The notes: generated from the letters alone by a model not told the origin. A stretch of DNA of 64,000 nucleotides from Amycolatopsis thermalba (GCF_003385215.1 NZ_PQHW01000017.1:16137-80136); one strand, 5' to 3'; positions 12,220 to 24,445 are shown, counted from the stretch's first letter. Translations and numbers: made by a program.

Positions 12220-12226
12220 GGCTCCG

Positions 12227-12265
12227 ATGCCCACCCACTCCACACCCGTCGCCGAGGTGCGTTGA
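12227..12265 (+). CDS. putative 12-codon leader peptide coupled to fmt
   Basis: A short frame [12 protein letters not shown] whose TGA (12263-12265) shares its last base with the ATG of fmt (TGATG). It starts exactly where the upstream -10 box predicts a leaderless transcript to begin. A plausible reading is that ribosomes load on the leaderless ATG and reinitiate at fmt, which has no obvious Shine-Dalgarno sequence of its own. The composition shows no amino-acid run typical of an attenuator. Not recognised from any family; it may only be a loading device. Confidence 0.35.
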   Translation: MPTHSTPVAEVR

Positions 12266-13191
12266 TGCGCCTCGTCTTCGCCGGTACCCCCGAACCCGCC
12301 GTGCCGTCGCTGCGGGCGCTGCTCGACTCGCCGCGGCACGAGGTCGTCGCCGTCGTCACGCGGCCCGACGCGCCCGCCGGCCGGGGCCGCAAGCTCCTGC
12401 GCTCACCCGTCGGCGCGCTCGCCGACGAGCACGGCATCGAGGTCCTCACCCCGGCCAAGGCCGGCGACCCCGACTTCCTGCAGCGCCTGACCGAACTCGC
12501 GCCCGACGCCTGCCCGGTTGTCGCCTACGGGGCGCTCCTGCCCCAGCGCGCACTGGACATCCCGCGGCACGGCTGGATCAACCTGCACTTCTCGCTGCTG
12601 CCCGCGTGGCGCGGCGCCGCCCCGGTGCAGGCGGCGATCCGCGCCGGCGACGAGATCACCGGCGCCTCCACCTTCCGCATCGTCAAGGAACTCGACGCCG
12701 GCCCCGTCTTCGGCGTGGTCACCGAGAAGATCGCCGACGACGACACCGCCGGCGCGCTCCTGGACCGCCTCGCGGTCTCCGGCGCCCGCCTGCTGGCGTC
12801 CACATTGGACGGCATCGAGGACGGCGAGGTCCAGGCGGTGCCCCAGCCCGCCGACGGCGTCACCTACGCCCCCAAGGTCACCGTCGACGACGCGCGCGTC
12901 TCGTTCACCGGCCCGGCGCACGCGGTCGACCGCCACATCCGCGCGGTCACCCCGGAACCCGGCGCGTGGACGGAGTTCCGCGGCGAGCGCCTCAAGCTCG
13001 GCCCGGTCACGGTCGTGGACGAGCCCGCGCTGGAGCCGGGGGAGCTGCGCGTCGAGCGCAAGCGCGTCCTGGCCGGCACGGCGACGAAACCGGTGCGGCT
13101 GGGCGAGGTCCAGGCACAGGGCAAGAAACGCATGGCGGCCACCGACTGGGCCCGCGGCACCCGCATCGAGCAAGGAGAACGGCTGTCATGA
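12265..13191 (+). CDS. fmt: methionyl-tRNA formyltransferase
   Basis: Fmt (308 aa) formylates Met-tRNAfMet for translation initiation, using 10-formyl-THF. It opens [20 protein letters not shown] and carries the catalytic loop [18 protein letters not shown] near residue 110, the (N)xH...SLLPxxRG signature of the family. The C-terminal OB-like domain is present to the end. ATG at 12265 is preferred over the TTG one codon earlier. The stop overlaps the start of rsmB (ATGA), a common fmt-rsmB pairing. Confidence 0.96.
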   Translation: MRLVFAGTPEPAVPSLRALLDSPRHEVVAVVTRPDAPAGRGRKLLRSPVGALADEHGIEVLTPAKAGDPDFLQRLTELAPDACPVVAYGALLPQRALDIPRHGWINLHFSLLPAWRGAAPVQAAIRAGDEITGASTFRIVKELDAGPVFGVVTEKIADDDTAGALLDRLAVSGARLLASTLDGIEDGEVQAVPQPADGVTYAPKVTVDDARVSFTGPAHAVDRHIRAVTPEPGAWTEFRGERLKLGPVTVVDEPALEPGELRVERKRVLAGTATKPVRLGEVQAQGKKRMAATDWARGTRIEQGERLS

Positions 13192-14603
13192 ACGAGCGCA
13201 GGCCCTCCCGGCCCCAGCGCGGCCGCCCGGCGCCCCGCAAGCAGGGCCCCCGCCGCCCGCCGGCCGAGGACCCGGCGCGCCGCGTCGCGCTGGACGTGCT
13301 GCGTGCCGTCCGCCAGCGCGACGCCTACGCCAACCTCGTGCTGCCCGACCTGCTCCGCCGCAACCGCGTCTCCGGCCGCGACGCCGCGCTGGCCACCGAA
13401 CTCGCCTACGGCGCCTCCCGCGCCCAGGGCATGCTCGACGCCATCATCGCCGCGTGCCTGGACCGCCCGCTGGACAAGGTCGACGGCCCGGTCCTGGACT
13501 GCCTCCGCCTGGGCGCCTACCAGCTGCTGCGCACCCGCATCCCGCAGCACGCCGCGGTCACCTCCACGGTCGACCTGGCCCGCGCCGACGCCGGCTCGCA
13601 CGTCGCCGGGTTCGTCAACGCCGTCCTGCGCAAGATCTCCGAGCAGGACGAGGACGCCTGGATGGCGCAGCTCACCCCGGACCGCGACAAGGACCCGATC
13701 GGGCACCTGGCGATGCGCACCGCCCACCCGCGCTGGGTGGCGCGCGCGTTCGCCGAGGCGCTCGGCGACAAGGGCGACGACCTGCAGGCGGCGCTGGAGG
13801 CCGACGACGCCCGCCCGGCCGTCCACCTGGCCGCCCGCCCGGGTGAGATCAGCGCCGACGAACTCGCCGCCATCACCGGCGGCGACGTCGCCCCGTACTC
13901 GCCCTACGGTGTGCACCTGCCCGCCGGCTCGGGCGACCCGGGTGACTCCGAGCCGATCCGCGAGCGCCTGGCCGTGGTGCAGGACGAGGGCAGCCAGCTG
14001 TGCGCCGTCGCGCTCACCCGGGTGCCGCTGGAGGGCGCCGACGAGCGCTGGCTGGACCTGTGCGCGGGCCCCGGCGGCAAGGCCGGGATGCTCGGCGCGC
14101 TCGCCGCGACGCAGGGCGCGCACGTCGACGCCGTCGAGCAGGCCCCGCACCGCGCGAAGCTCGTCGAGCAGGCCACCGAGGGCCTGCCGGTGACCGTGCA
14201 CGTCGCCGACGGCCGGGACACCGGCCTGCAGCCGGGCTTCGACCGCGTCCTGGTCGACGCGCCGTGCACCGGGCTGGGCGCGCTGCGCCGCCGCCCGGAG
14301 GCCCGCTGGCGGCGCAAGCCCTCCGACGTGCCGGACCTGACCCGGCTGCAGGGCGAACTGCTCACCGCCGCGCTGGACCTCACCCGCCCCGGCGGTGTGG
14401 TCGCCTACGTCGTCTGCTCGCCGCACCTGGCCGAGACCGAGGGCGTGGTCGGCGAGATCGCCCGCCGCACCAAGGCCGAGGTGCTGGACACGCGCGAGTT
14501 CTTCCCCGGCGTGCCCCACCTGGGTGAGGGACCATACGTGCAGCTGTGGCCGCACCGGCACGGCACGGACGCGATGTTCTGCGCCGTGCTGCGCAAGCCG
14601 TGA
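13188..14603 (+). CDS. rsmB: 16S rRNA (cytosine-967-C5)-methyltransferase
   Basis: RsmB (471 aa) methylates C967 of 16S rRNA. After a basic Pro/Arg tail (residues 1-25) comes a NusB-like RNA-binding domain (~30-160), then the SAM-binding core [17 protein letters not shown]. Two catalytic cysteines follow: [13 protein letters not shown] and, about 40 residues on, [14 protein letters not shown]. The ATG overlaps the fmt stop. The frame extends far upstream, but family homology begins only here. Its own stop overlaps the next gene (GTGA). Confidence 0.95.
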   Translation: MNERRPSRPQRGRPAPRKQGPRRPPAEDPARRVALDVLRAVRQRDAYANLVLPDLLRRNRVSGRDAALATELAYGASRAQGMLDAIIAACLDRPLDKVDGPVLDCLRLGAYQLLRTRIPQHAAVTSTVDLARADAGSHVAGFVNAVLRKISEQDEDAWMAQLTPDRDKDPIGHLAMRTAHPRWVARAFAEALGDKGDDLQAALEADDARPAVHLAARPGEISADELAAITGGDVAPYSPYGVHLPAGSGDPGDSEPIRERLAVVQDEGSQLCAVALTRVPLEGADERWLDLCAGPGGKAGMLGALAATQGAHVDAVEQAPHRAKLVEQATEGLPVTVHVADGRDTGLQPGFDRVLVDAPCTGLGALRRRPEARWRRKPSDVPDLTRLQGELLTAALDLTRPGGVVAYVVCSPHLAETEGVVGEIARRTKAEVLDTREFFPGVPHLGEGPYVQLWPHRHGTDAMFCAVLRKP

Positions 14604-15109
14604 GCCTGCTCGGCCTGATCGGCAGCTCGTGCGGGGGACTGGACACCCGGTTCCGCGCCGAGCTGGCCGCGCCGGCCGCCGCCCGCGGCCACCGGCTCGC
14701 CGTCACGCTCACGCCGACCGCCCACCGCTGGCTGGACGCGGCCGGGGAGCTGGACGGGCTGGCCGCGCTCACCGACCTGCCGGTCCGCTCCGCCTCGCGC
14801 CTGCCCGGTGAGCCGCGCCCGCACCCGGACCCGCCGGTCTTCCTGTTCGCACCGGCCTCGGCCAACTCGGTCGCCAAACTCGCGCTCGGCATCGCCGACA
14901 ACCAGGCCCTCACCGTCCTGGGTGACGTGCTCGGCGACCCGGCCGTCACGATCATCGTCGGCTACCAGGTCACCGACGCCCGCTTCCGGCACCCGGCCTG
15001 GCGGCGGCACCTGGACACGCTGGCCGAGGCCGGGGTGCGGGTGCGGCGGCTGGAGTACGGCAAGCCCTGGTCGGAGATCCTGGACCTGTTGCCGGCACCC
15101 ACAGGATGA
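14600..15109 (+). CDS. small flavoprotein of the HFCD / CoaC-like fold
   Basis: A 169-residue protein opening [19 protein letters not shown], with central [20 protein letters not shown] and [14 protein letters not shown]. The [17 protein letters not shown] segment is the PASANTxxKLAxGxxDN fingerprint of homo-oligomeric flavin-containing Cys decarboxylases (CoaC, EpiD, DfpA relatives), so FMN binding is likely. No catalytic His is obvious in the usual place, so the substrate is unknown. It lies between rsmB and rpe with overlaps at both ends (GTGA and ATGA). Actinobacterial genomes often carry such a gene here, without an assigned role that I know of. Confidence 0.75.
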   Translation: MSLLGLIGSSCGGLDTRFRAELAAPAAARGHRLAVTLTPTAHRWLDAAGELDGLAALTDLPVRSASRLPGEPRPHPDPPVFLFAPASANSVAKLALGIADNQALTVLGDVLGDPAVTIIVGYQVTDARFRHPAWRRHLDTLAEAGVRVRRLEYGKPWSEILDLLPAPTG

Positions 15110-15139
15110 GTGGGGCCACGGCTGCCCGGACCCACGATC

Positions 15140-15145
15140 TACACT
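15140..15145 (+). promoter_or_regulatory. -10 box (TACACT) of rpe
   Basis: TACACT lies 8 nt before the GTG at 15154. This supports a leaderless start for rpe at that codon instead of the ATG 16 codons upstream. Confidence 0.45.
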
Positions 15146-15153
15146 CCGTAACC

Positions 15154-15843
15154 GTGGCCCACCGACCTCTCATCGCGCCCAGCATCCTGTCCGCCGACTT
15201 CGCCCGTCTGGGCGAGGAGATCCACGCCATCGCCGGGGACGGCGCCGCGCGCGCCGACTGGGTCCACGTGGACGTCATGGACAACCACTTCGTGCCCAAC
15301 CTGACGCTGGGCCTGCCGGTCGTCCAGTCGCTGCTGAAGACCACGGACATCCCGCTGGACTGCCACCTGATGATCGAGGACCCGGACCGCTGGGCCATCG
15401 GCTACGCCGAGGCCGGGGCCTACAACGTCACCGTGCACGTGGAGGCGGCCGCCGACCCGGTGATGCTGGCGAAGAACCTGCGCGCCGCGGGCGCCAGGGC
15501 CGGCCTGTCCATCAAGCCGGGCACGCCGCTGGAGGACCACGTCGAGACCCTCAAGCACTACGACACGCTGCTGGTGATGTCGGTCGAGCCGGGCTTCGGC
15601 GGACAGTCGTTCATCCCGGACGTGCTGGAGAAGGTCCGCACCGCGCGCCGCCTGGTCGACACCGGCCACCTCAAGCTCGTCGTGGAGATCGACGGCGGCA
15701 TCAACGCCGACACGATCGAGCAGGCCGCCGAGGCCGGCGTGGACTGTTTCGTCGCCGGCTCGGCCGTCTACGGCGCGGAAGACCCCGGCAAGGCCGTCGC
15801 GGCCCTGCGCGAACGTGCCGCCCGCGTCGGCGCGGCACACTGA
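15154..15843 (+). CDS. rpe: ribulose-phosphate 3-epimerase
   Basis: Rpe (229 aa) interconverts ribulose-5-P and xylulose-5-P in the pentose phosphate pathway. TIM-barrel motifs are all present: [32 protein letters not shown] (metal-binding His and Asp), [31 protein letters not shown] and [10 protein letters not shown] chose GTG 15154 because the conserved protein begins there and a -10 box sits just upstream. An in-frame ATG at 15106, overlapping the preceding stop, would add 16 unconserved residues and is the alternative. Confidence 0.95.
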   Translation: MAHRPLIAPSILSADFARLGEEIHAIAGDGAARADWVHVDVMDNHFVPNLTLGLPVVQSLLKTTDIPLDCHLMIEDPDRWAIGYAEAGAYNVTVHVEAAADPVMLAKNLRAAGARAGLSIKPGTPLEDHVETLKHYDTLLVMSVEPGFGGQSFIPDVLEKVRTARRLVDTGHLKLVVEIDGGINADTIEQAAEAGVDCFVAGSAVYGAEDPGKAVAALRERAARVGAAH

Positions 15844-15866
15844 CACCGACAAGGAGGCGCGCGCCA

Positions 15867-16498
15867 GTGTTCACCGGCATCGTGGAGGAGCTCGGCGAGA
15901 TCACCGCCGTCGAGCAGGTTCCCAACGCCGCGCGGCTCACCGTGCGCGGCCCCGTGGTGACCTCCGACGCCAAGCACGGCGACTCGATCGCCGTCAGCGG
16001 GGTGTGCCTGACCGTCGTGGACGTGTTCGGCTCCGAGTTCACCGTCGACGTGGTGCACGAGACGCTGCAGCGGTCCCGGCTGGCCAAGATCGCCGTCGGG
16101 GACCGGGTGAACCTGGAGCGGGCGACCGCGGTGGGGGACCGGCTCGGCGGGCACATCATGCAGGGCCACGTCGACGGCACCGGGGTGTTCCTGTCCCGCG
16201 ACGCGGCCGGGCTCACCCGGTTCGCGCTGCCCGCGGGCCTGTCCCGCTACATCGTGGAGAAGGGCTCGATCGCGGTCGACGGCATCTCGCTCACCGTGAC
16301 GAGTGTGACGAACGACGAGTTCTCCGTGGCGCTGATTCCGACGACACTGGAACTGACCACCCTCGGCCGTGCCGAGCCGGGTGATCTGGTGAACCTCGAG
16401 GTCGACGTGCTCGCCAAGTACGTGGAGAAGCTCGCGACGCCCCATCTGCCCGGCCGCACGGAGCACACTGGAGCCGGGGCAGGCTCGAAGGAGGACGC

Positions 16499-16502
<4 letters not shown>
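15867..16502 (+). CDS. ribE: riboflavin synthase, alpha chain
   Basis: Riboflavin synthase (211 aa) dismutates two lumazines into riboflavin. The two homologous barrels are visible: the first opens [12 protein letters not shown] with [10 protein letters not shown] and [11 protein letters not shown], the second has [22 protein letters not shown] at 15850-15857 fits the GTG at 15867. Many actinobacteria place ribD between rpe and this gene, but here only 23 bp separate them. The stop overlaps ribBA (GTGA). Confidence 0.95.
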
Positions 16503-18758
<2,256 letters not shown>

Positions 18759-18773
<15 letters not shown>

Positions 18774-19199
18774 GCACCCCCACCGGATCGAACGCGGAAC
18801 TCGCGCGCCCGAGCGCGGAACTCGCGCGCCTGAGCGCAGAACTCGCCGGGGTGGGCGAGTTCCACGCTCGGGACGGTGAGTTCTGCGTTGGGGACGGTGA
18901 GTTCTTCGTTCGGGAGCGTGAACTTCACCAGCGGCCCCGGTTCAGAAAGCGTCAGGTCCACGACCACCGGCCGCCCAGGACTGAGCGCCCCCGCCGGAGC
19001 GAGCGCAGAACTCGCGCGCCCGAGCGTGGGACTCGCGCGCCCGAGCGTGGGACTCGCGCACCCGAGCGTGGGACTCGCGCGCGTGAGCGTGGGACTCGCC
19101 GGGCGGCGGCGAGTTCCACGCTCGGGACACCGAGTTCTGCGTTCGGGTGCGTGAAACCCACCGGCGGCCCGCGCTCAGACCGTCAGGTCCACCACCACC
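18759..19199. repeat. 21-bp repeat array B, tandemly duplicated with flanking gene ends
   Basis: Between the convergent PH-domain and xth genes lie two successive head-to-head arrays of the 21-bp unit (about 18787-18920 and 19000-19150). The 17-mer GCCGCCCAGGACTGAGC, the end of the PH-domain gene, occurs at 18759 and again at 18970. The end of xth (TCAG...GTCAGGTCCACSACCACCGG on the plus strand) occurs at 19175 and also at 18942. A whole intergenic region plus both gene tips was thus duplicated in tandem (offsets 211 and 233 bp). The 22-bp difference is about one repeat unit. The inner copies of the gene tips are non-functional remnants. Confidence 0.85.
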
Positions 19200-19951
19200 G
19201 GCGCGTGGTCCGAGGTGCCCTTGCCCTTGCGCGCCTCCCGGTCCACGTACGCGTCGCTCACCGAGCCGGCGAACTTCGCCGACGCGTAGACCAGGTCGAT
19301 GCGCATCCCGTTGTTCTTCGGGAACGCCAGCTGCCGGTAGTCCCAGTAGGTGTAGGGCGTGTCGTACTTCAGCGCGCGCGGCATCACGTCGGTCAGGCCC
19401 GCCTCGCGCAGCGCCGCCAGCGCCGCGCGCTCCGCCTCGGTCACGTGCGTCATGCCGTCGAACAGCGTGATGTCCCAGACGTCGTCGTCAGTCGGGGCGA
19501 TGTTGAAGTCACCCAGCACGGCGAACGGGCGGTCCTGCACGGCCTCGGCCGCCACCGTCGCCCGCAGCGCCTCCAGCCACCGCAGCTTGTACGCGTAGTG
19601 CGGGTGTGACGGCTCGCGCCCGTTGGGCACGTACACCGACCACAGCCGCACCCCGCCGCAGGTCGCGCCGATCGCGCGCGGCTCGGACGCGTCGTCGAAC
19701 GTCGGCTCGCCGTCCAGCCCGCGCCGCACGTCCGCCAGCCCGACGCGCGACAGGATCGCGACACCGTTCCACCGGCCCGTCCCGTAGGCCGCCACCTCGT
19801 AGCCGGCCTGCGCCACCTCGGCCGGGAACGCCTCCGTCGCGCACTTCAGCTCCTGCAGGCACACCACGTCCGGCTCGGCCGATTCCAGCCAGGACAGCAG
19901 ACGCGGCAGCCGCGCGGTGACGGAGTTGACGTTCCAGGTGGCGATGCGCAT
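19175..19951 (-). CDS. xthA: exodeoxyribonuclease III (AP endonuclease family)
   Basis: An XthA-type enzyme (258 aa) that would remove 3' blocks and incise at abasic sites in base-excision repair. It opens MRIATWNVNSVTARLPRLL and has the metal ligand motif CLQELKC, AILSRVGLADVRRGLD, the catalytic GDFNIAPTDDDVWD, and the terminal SDHAPVVVDLTV. The length is normal. It sits 13 bp downstream of the TetR gene on the same strand, so the two may be co-transcribed. Its 3' tip has a remnant copy at 18942 inside the repeat block. Confidence 0.94.
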   Translation of the reverse strand: MRIATWNVNSVTARLPRLLSWLESAEPDVVCLQELKCATEAFPAEVAQAGYEVAAYGTGRWNGVAILSRVGLADVRRGLDGEPTFDDASEPRAIGATCGGVRLWSVYVPNGREPSHPHYAYKLRWLEALRATVAAEAVQDRPFAVLGDFNIAPTDDDVWDITLFDGMTHVTEAERAALAALREAGLTDVMPRALKYDTPYTYWDYRQLAFPKNNGMRIDLVYASAKFAGSVSDAYVDREARKGKGTSDHAPVVVDLTV

Positions 19952-19964
19952 GGCGCCGAGGATT

Positions 19965-20603
19965 TCACACGGGCCCCGCTCCGCCGCGCAGCCCCGCGAC
20001 GATCACGCGGTAGAAGTCGCCGAGATCACCGATCAGCGCCTCGACCTGCGCGGGATCGGCCGGATCGGCGTCGAGCACCCAGTCCGCGACGAGGTCGAAC
20101 ATGCCCCCGATCGCCCCGACCGCCATGCGGTGCGCGTCCACCCCGCGCGGCCGCACGCCGTAGCGCAGCCACACCTGCTCCAGGAACGCGGCCGCGCCCC
20201 GCCGGTTCGCGCGGCGCTGCTGCTCGACCGCCCGGGACATCGCCCCGGACTCGCCGAAGGTGACCTTCGCCAGCCGCGGGTCGTCGACCAGCCCGTGCGC
20301 GAACTCCGCGACCAGCAGCCGGGTCGCCGCCGCCTCGTCGTCCGGCGCTTGCTCCAGCGCCGAGACCATCCGCGCCATCAGGCTTTCGGTGATCCGCCGC
20401 AGCAGCGCCAGGTAGCAGTCCTCGCGGCCGGTGAACACCTCGTAGAACGCCTTGGTGCCGACGAACCCGGCCTGGCAGATCTGCTCGATCGAGGTGCCCG
20501 CGTACCCCTGCCGCGCGAACAGCTCCAGCGCGGCGTCGAGCAGCTGCTCCCGTCGTTGCTCGCGGCGCTGTTCGGCGTCCAGGCCGCGGATCCGGCGTCC
20601 CAC
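19965..20603 (-). CDS. TetR-family transcriptional regulator
   Basis: A 212-residue regulator. The N-terminal helix-turn-helix reads RREQLLDAALELFARQGYAG, TSIEQICQAGFVGTKAFYEV and FTGREDCYLALLRRI, and an all-helical ligand domain follows. The GTG at 20603 (VGRRIRGLDAEQ) is chosen as the first start near the homology. The gene is transcribed divergently from a secreted lipase. A perfect 6-3-6 palindrome sits between them, overlapping the lipase -35 region, so it most likely represses the lipase and perhaps itself. The inducer is unknown. Confidence 0.88.
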   Translation of the reverse strand: MGRRIRGLDAEQRREQRREQLLDAALELFARQGYAGTSIEQICQAGFVGTKAFYEVFTGREDCYLALLRRITESLMARMVSALEQAPDDEAAATRLLVAEFAHGLVDDPRLAKVTFGESGAMSRAVEQQRRANRRGAAAFLEQVWLRYGVRPRGVDAHRMAVGAIGGMFDLVADWVLDADPADPAQVEALIGDLGDFYRVIVAGLRGGAGPV

Positions 20604-20643
20604 ACCGCGACCGTACCCGGCCGCCCGGTTACGGAAAAGCTCT

Positions 20644-20673
20644 CTTGTTTGCAACAAGGCACCGTGTTCTAAT
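20644..20673 (+). promoter_or_regulatory. lipase promoter with overlapping palindromic operator
   Basis: TTGTTT (20645-20650) and TCTAAT (20668-20673), separated by exactly 17 nt, make a strong sigma-70-like promoter for the lipase. CTTGTT-TGC-AACAAG (20644-20658) is a perfect 6-bp inverted repeat lying over the -35 box, which suits TetR-type repression by the divergent regulator. The assignment of operator to regulator is inference. Confidence 0.6.
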
Positions 20674-20711
20674 CGAGGGCATCCGCTCTCGCCGACGAAG
20701 CCGAGGTCGCC

Positions 20712-21557
20712 ATGCGTGCCGTGTTCACCGCACTCGCCGCCGCCCTGCTCACGATCGCCGCGGCGCCCGCCGCCTCCGCCGCGCCCACCTCCGGGTTCGG
20801 CGACTGGTCCTGCCGCCCGTCGGCCGCCCACCCCGAACCGGTCGTGCTGCTGCACGGGCTCGGCGGCAACGGGCCGGGCAACTTCGCCTACCTCGGCCCG
20901 TACCTCGCCCAGCGCGGCTACTGCGCCTTCACGCTCACCTACGGCCAGGCCGTGCCGGAGATCCCGGTCGGCGGCACCATCGCGATCGAGGACTCGGCCC
21001 GCGAGATCGAGGCGTTCGTCGACCGCGTGCGGGAGACCACCGGCGCCGAGCGGGTCGATCTCGTCGGCCACTCCGAGGGCGGGTTCCACGCGCTGTACGG
21101 GCCGAAGGTGCTGGGCTACGCCGGCGAGGTGCGCCGCGTCGTCGCGCTCGCGCCGCCCACTCACGGCACCACCTTCGGCGGGCTGGTCACCGTGGCCGAC
21201 CACCTGGGCCTGCGCCCCTCGCTCGACCCGATCCTCGCCACCTTCGGCTGCCCGGCGTGCGCGGGCCTGATCACCGGCGGCGAACCGGTCGCCGACCTCA
21301 CCGACGGCCCGATCGCCCAGGACGGCGTGGCCTACACGATCCTCGCCACCCGCTTCGACGCCCTGGTCACCCCGCACGAGACGTCGTTCGTCCGCGAACC
21401 CGGTGTGCGCAACGCCTTCGTCCAGGACACCTGCCCGGCCGACCCGGTGGGGCACGTCGGCATGGCCTTCGACACCGCCGTGGCCGGGCTGGTCGCCAAC
21501 GCGCTCGACCCGGAGCACCCCGCGCCGGTGCTCTGTACCCCGGGCCTGCCGTTCTGA
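20712..21557 (+). CDS. secreted lipase/esterase (class 2 lipase-like)
   Basis: A 281-residue alpha/beta hydrolase with a signal peptide (MRAVFTALAAALLTIAAAPA, cleavage near ASAA). The oxyanion motif VVLLHGLGGNGPGNFAYL comes first, then the nucleophile elbow VGHSEGGFH. Cys pairs (WSCRP; FGCPACAG; DTCPA) suggest disulfides outside the cell. It resembles the triacylglycerol lipase/EstB group of actinomycetes, with the acid and His in the C-terminal part (PVGHVGMAFD carries a candidate His). It is probably controlled by the divergent TetR gene. The substrate is not determined. Confidence 0.85.
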   Translation: MRAVFTALAAALLTIAAAPAASAAPTSGFGDWSCRPSAAHPEPVVLLHGLGGNGPGNFAYLGPYLAQRGYCAFTLTYGQAVPEIPVGGTIAIEDSAREIEAFVDRVRETTGAERVDLVGHSEGGFHALYGPKVLGYAGEVRRVVALAPPTHGTTFGGLVTVADHLGLRPSLDPILATFGCPACAGLITGGEPVADLTDGPIAQDGVAYTILATRFDALVTPHETSFVREPGVRNAFVQDTCPADPVGHVGMAFDTAVAGLVANALDPEHPAPVLCTPGLPF

Positions 21558-21595
21558 GCGCGGGAGGGGTGCGCAAACCTGTCGGAGGGGAGCCA

Positions 21596-21601
21596 TAGGC
21601 T
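21596..21601 (+). promoter_or_regulatory. leaderless promoter -10 (TAGGCT) of uvrC
   Basis: TAGGCT is followed by 7 nt and then the GTG of uvrC at 21609, the same layout as at several other genes here. Confidence 0.5.
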
Positions 21602-21608
21602 GGAGGGC

Positions 21609-23552
21609 GTGGCTGACCCGTCCACCTACCGTCCCTCGCCGGGGAGCATCCCGGACGAGCCCGGCGTCTACAAGTTCCGCGACGCGACCAAGCGGGTCAT
21701 CTACGTCGGCAAGGCCAAGAGCCTGCGCAGCCGGCTGAACTCCTACTTCGCCGACCTGTCCGGGCTGCACCCGCGCACCCGGCAGATGGTGACCACCGCG
21801 GCCGGCGTCGAATGGACCGTCGTCACCACCGAGGTCGAGGCGCTCCAGCTGGAGTACAACTGGATCAAGGAGTTCGACCCGCGGTTCAACGTCCGCTACC
21901 GCGACGACAAGTCCTACCCGGTGCTGGCGGTGACGCTGCACGAGGAGTTCCCGCGGCTGCACGTCTACCGCGGCCCGCGCAAGAAGGGCGTGCGGTACTT
22001 CGGCCCGTACGCCCACGCCTGGGCGATCCGCGAGACGCTCGACCTGCTGCTGCGCGTGTTCCCAGCCCGCACGTGCTCCACCGGCGTGTTCCGCCGCCAC
22101 GGCCAGATCGGCCGCCCGTGCCTGCTCGGCTACATCGACAAGTGCTCCGCGCCGTGCGTGGGCAAGGTCAGCGCCGACGAGCACCGGCGGATCGTCGAGG
22201 ACTTCTGCGACTTCCTCTCCGGCAAGACCGACGCGATGGTGCGCAAGCTGGAGCGGGACATGGCCGAGGCCGCCGAGAACCTGGAGTTCGAGAAGGCCGC
22301 CCGGCTGCGCGACGACATCGGCGCGCTGCGTCGGGCCATGGAGAAGCAGGCCGTGGTGCTCGGCGACGGCACGGACGCCGACCTGGTCGCGTTCGCCCAC
22401 GACGAGCTGGAGGCCGCGGTCCAGGTCTTCCACGTGCGCGGCGGGCGGGTCCGCGGCCAGCGCGGCTGGGTGATCGACAAGGCCGACGAGATGGGCGTGG
22501 CCGGCCTGGTCGAGCAGTTCCTCACCCAGTTCTACGGCGAGCAGGTCGAGCTGGCCGAGCAGGGCACCGACCTGGGCACGCCGGTGCCGCGCGAGGTGCT
22601 GGTGCCGGAACTGCCCGCCGATCCCGAGGCGATGACCGAGTGGCTGTCCGGGCTGCGCGGCTCCCGGGTGCAGCTGCGGGTGCCGCAGCGCGGCGACAAG
22701 CGCGCGCTGGCCGAGACCGTGCAGCGCAACGCCGAGGAGGCGTTCCAGCAGCACAAGCTGCGCCGCGCCGGCGACCTCACGGCCCGTTCGGCCGCGCTGG
22801 CGGAGCTGCAGGAGCACCTGGGCCTGGACAGCGCGCCGCTGCGCATCGAGTGCGTCGACATCAGCCACACGCAGGGCACCGACGTGGTCGCCTCGCTCGT
22901 GGTGTTCGAGGACGGTGTGGCGCGCAAGTCGGAGTACCGCCGGTTCGCGTTGCGGGAGGCCGCCACCGAGGGGGATGTCGCCTCCATTGCCGAGGTGGTG
23001 CGGCGGCGGTTCGCTCGCTACCAGACCGAAACGCAGGAGGGCCTGGCCGGCGAGAAGCCGGGGATCGACCCGGAGACCGGACGGCCGCGCAAGTTCGCCT
23101 ACCCGCCGAACCTGCTCGTGGTCGACGGCGCGGGCCCGCAGGCGACGGCGGCGGCGGACGTGCTGGCGGAGATGGGCATCACCGACATCGCCGTGGTGGG
23201 CCTGGCGAAGCGGCTGGAGGAGGTGTGGCTGCCCGGTGACCCGGACCCGGTGATCCTGCCGCGCACCTCCGAGGCGCTGTACCTGTTGCAGCGGGTGCGG
23301 GACGAGGCGCACCGGTTCGCCATCGCCTACCACCGGCAGAAGCGCGCCAAGCGCGTGCAGGTGTCCGCTTTGGACGGTGTGCCGGGGCTGGGGCAGGCGC
23401 GGCGGGCCGCGTTGATCAAGCACTTCGGGTCGGTGAAGCGGCTGAAGGAAGCAGGGGTGGACGAGATCGCGCAGGTGCCGGGCGTGGGGAAGCGCACCGC
23501 CGAAGCGATCTTCGCCGCGTTGGCCTCAGGTGGGGAGTCGGAGCGGAAGTGA
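21609..23552 (+). CDS. uvrC: excinuclease ABC subunit C
   Basis: UvrC (647 aa) makes both incisions in nucleotide excision repair. The domains in order are: GIY-YIG nuclease ([20 protein letters not shown], ~17-37), a Cys cluster with CSTGVFRR and CSAPCVGK, the UVR/UvrB-binding motif ([20 protein letters not shown], ~220), the RNase H-like C-terminal nuclease ([20 protein letters not shown]) and tandem helix-hairpin-helix ([33 protein letters not shown]). The GTG start follows a -10 box by 7 nt. It overlaps rapZ and heads the conserved uvrC-rapZ-yvcK-whiA group. Confidence 0.97.
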   Translation: MADPSTYRPSPGSIPDEPGVYKFRDATKRVIYVGKAKSLRSRLNSYFADLSGLHPRTRQMVTTAAGVEWTVVTTEVEALQLEYNWIKEFDPRFNVRYRDDKSYPVLAVTLHEEFPRLHVYRGPRKKGVRYFGPYAHAWAIRETLDLLLRVFPARTCSTGVFRRHGQIGRPCLLGYIDKCSAPCVGKVSADEHRRIVEDFCDFLSGKTDAMVRKLERDMAEAAENLEFEKAARLRDDIGALRRAMEKQAVVLGDGTDADLVAFAHDELEAAVQVFHVRGGRVRGQRGWVIDKADEMGVAGLVEQFLTQFYGEQVELAEQGTDLGTPVPREVLVPELPADPEAMTEWLSGLRGSRVQLRVPQRGDKRALAETVQRNAEEAFQQHKLRRAGDLTARSAALAELQEHLGLDSAPLRIECVDISHTQGTDVVASLVVFEDGVARKSEYRRFALREAATEGDVASIAEVVRRRFARYQTETQEGLAGEKPGIDPETGRPRKFAYPPNLLVVDGAGPQATAAADVLAEMGITDIAVVGLAKRLEEVWLPGDPDPVILPRTSEALYLLQRVRDEAHRFAIAYHRQKRAKRVQVSALDGVPGLGQARRAALIKHFGSVKRLKEAGVDEIAQVPGVGKRTAEAIFAALASGGESERK

Positions 23553-24445
23553 CGGGAGAGACGATGGCCGAGGATCGCGGCACCGGCATGGAGGTGGCGG
23601 TGGTGACCGGGCTGTCCGGCGCCGGCCGCAGCACCGCCGCGAAGTGCCTGGAGGATCTGGGCTGGTTCGTGGTGGACAACCTGCCGCCCGAGCTGATCGC
23701 GACGATGGTCGAGCTGGGGGCGCAGGCCCGCGGCGCGATCACGAAGGTGGCCGTGGTGATGGACGTGCGCTCGCGCGCGTTCACCGACGACCTGTCGTCG
23801 ATCATCAAGGACCTCGACGCGCGGGGCTACAAGCCGCGGGTGCTGTTCCTGGAGGCCACCGACGCGGTGCTGGTGCGGCGGTTCGAGCAGGTGCGCCGCG
23901 GCCACCCGCTGCAGGGGGACGGCCGGCTGATCGACGGCATCACCGCCGAGCGCCAGATGCTCGCGCCGCTGCGCGAGGAGGCCGACCTGGTGCTGGAGAC
24001 CTCCGCGCTGTCGGTGCACGACCTGCGCGCGAAGATCGAGGACGCGTTCGGCTCCGAATCGGCCACGCAGACGCGGGTCACCGTGCTGTCGTTCGGCTAC
24101 AAGTACGGCCTGCCGATGGACGCGGATCTGGTGATGGACGTGCGGTTCCTGCCCAACCCGTTCTGGATCCCCGAGCTGCGCGACCACACCGGCCTGGACG
24201 CCGAGGTGCGCAACTACGTGCTGTCGCAGGAGGGCGCCGAGGAGTTCCTGGACCGCTACCACCAGCTGCTGCGCCTGATCGGCGCCGGCTACCGGCGGGA
24301 GGGCAAGCGGTACCTGACACTGGCGGTGGGCTGCACCGGCGGGAAGCACCGGAGTGTCGCGATCTCCGAGGAGCTGTCCCGGCTGCTGTCCAATGAGGAC
24401 GGTATGGCGGTGAAGGTCATCCACCGGGACCTGGGACGCGAGTGA
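23549..24445 (+). CDS. rapZ: RapZ/YvcJ-family nucleotide-binding protein
   Basis: A 298-residue P-loop protein. [20 protein letters not shown] (about residues 20-39) is its Walker A, followed by the family motif [10 protein letters not shown]. The C-terminal RapZ domain has [20 protein letters not shown] and [12 protein letters not shown]. In E. coli RapZ steers GlmZ RNA decay; in Gram-positives the YvcJ homologue binds nucleotides and RNA, and the exact job in actinobacteria is unsettled. GTG start overlaps the uvrC stop; an in-frame ATG at 23564 is an alternative. Confidence 0.94.
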   Translation: MTGETMAEDRGTGMEVAVVTGLSGAGRSTAAKCLEDLGWFVVDNLPPELIATMVELGAQARGAITKVAVVMDVRSRAFTDDLSSIIKDLDARGYKPRVLFLEATDAVLVRRFEQVRRGHPLQGDGRLIDGITAERQMLAPLREEADLVLETSALSVHDLRAKIEDAFGSESATQTRVTVLSFGYKYGLPMDADLVMDVRFLPNPFWIPELRDHTGLDAEVRNYVLSQEGAEEFLDRYHQLLRLIGAGYRREGKRYLTLAVGCTGGKHRSVAISEELSRLLSNEDGMAVKVIHRDLGRE

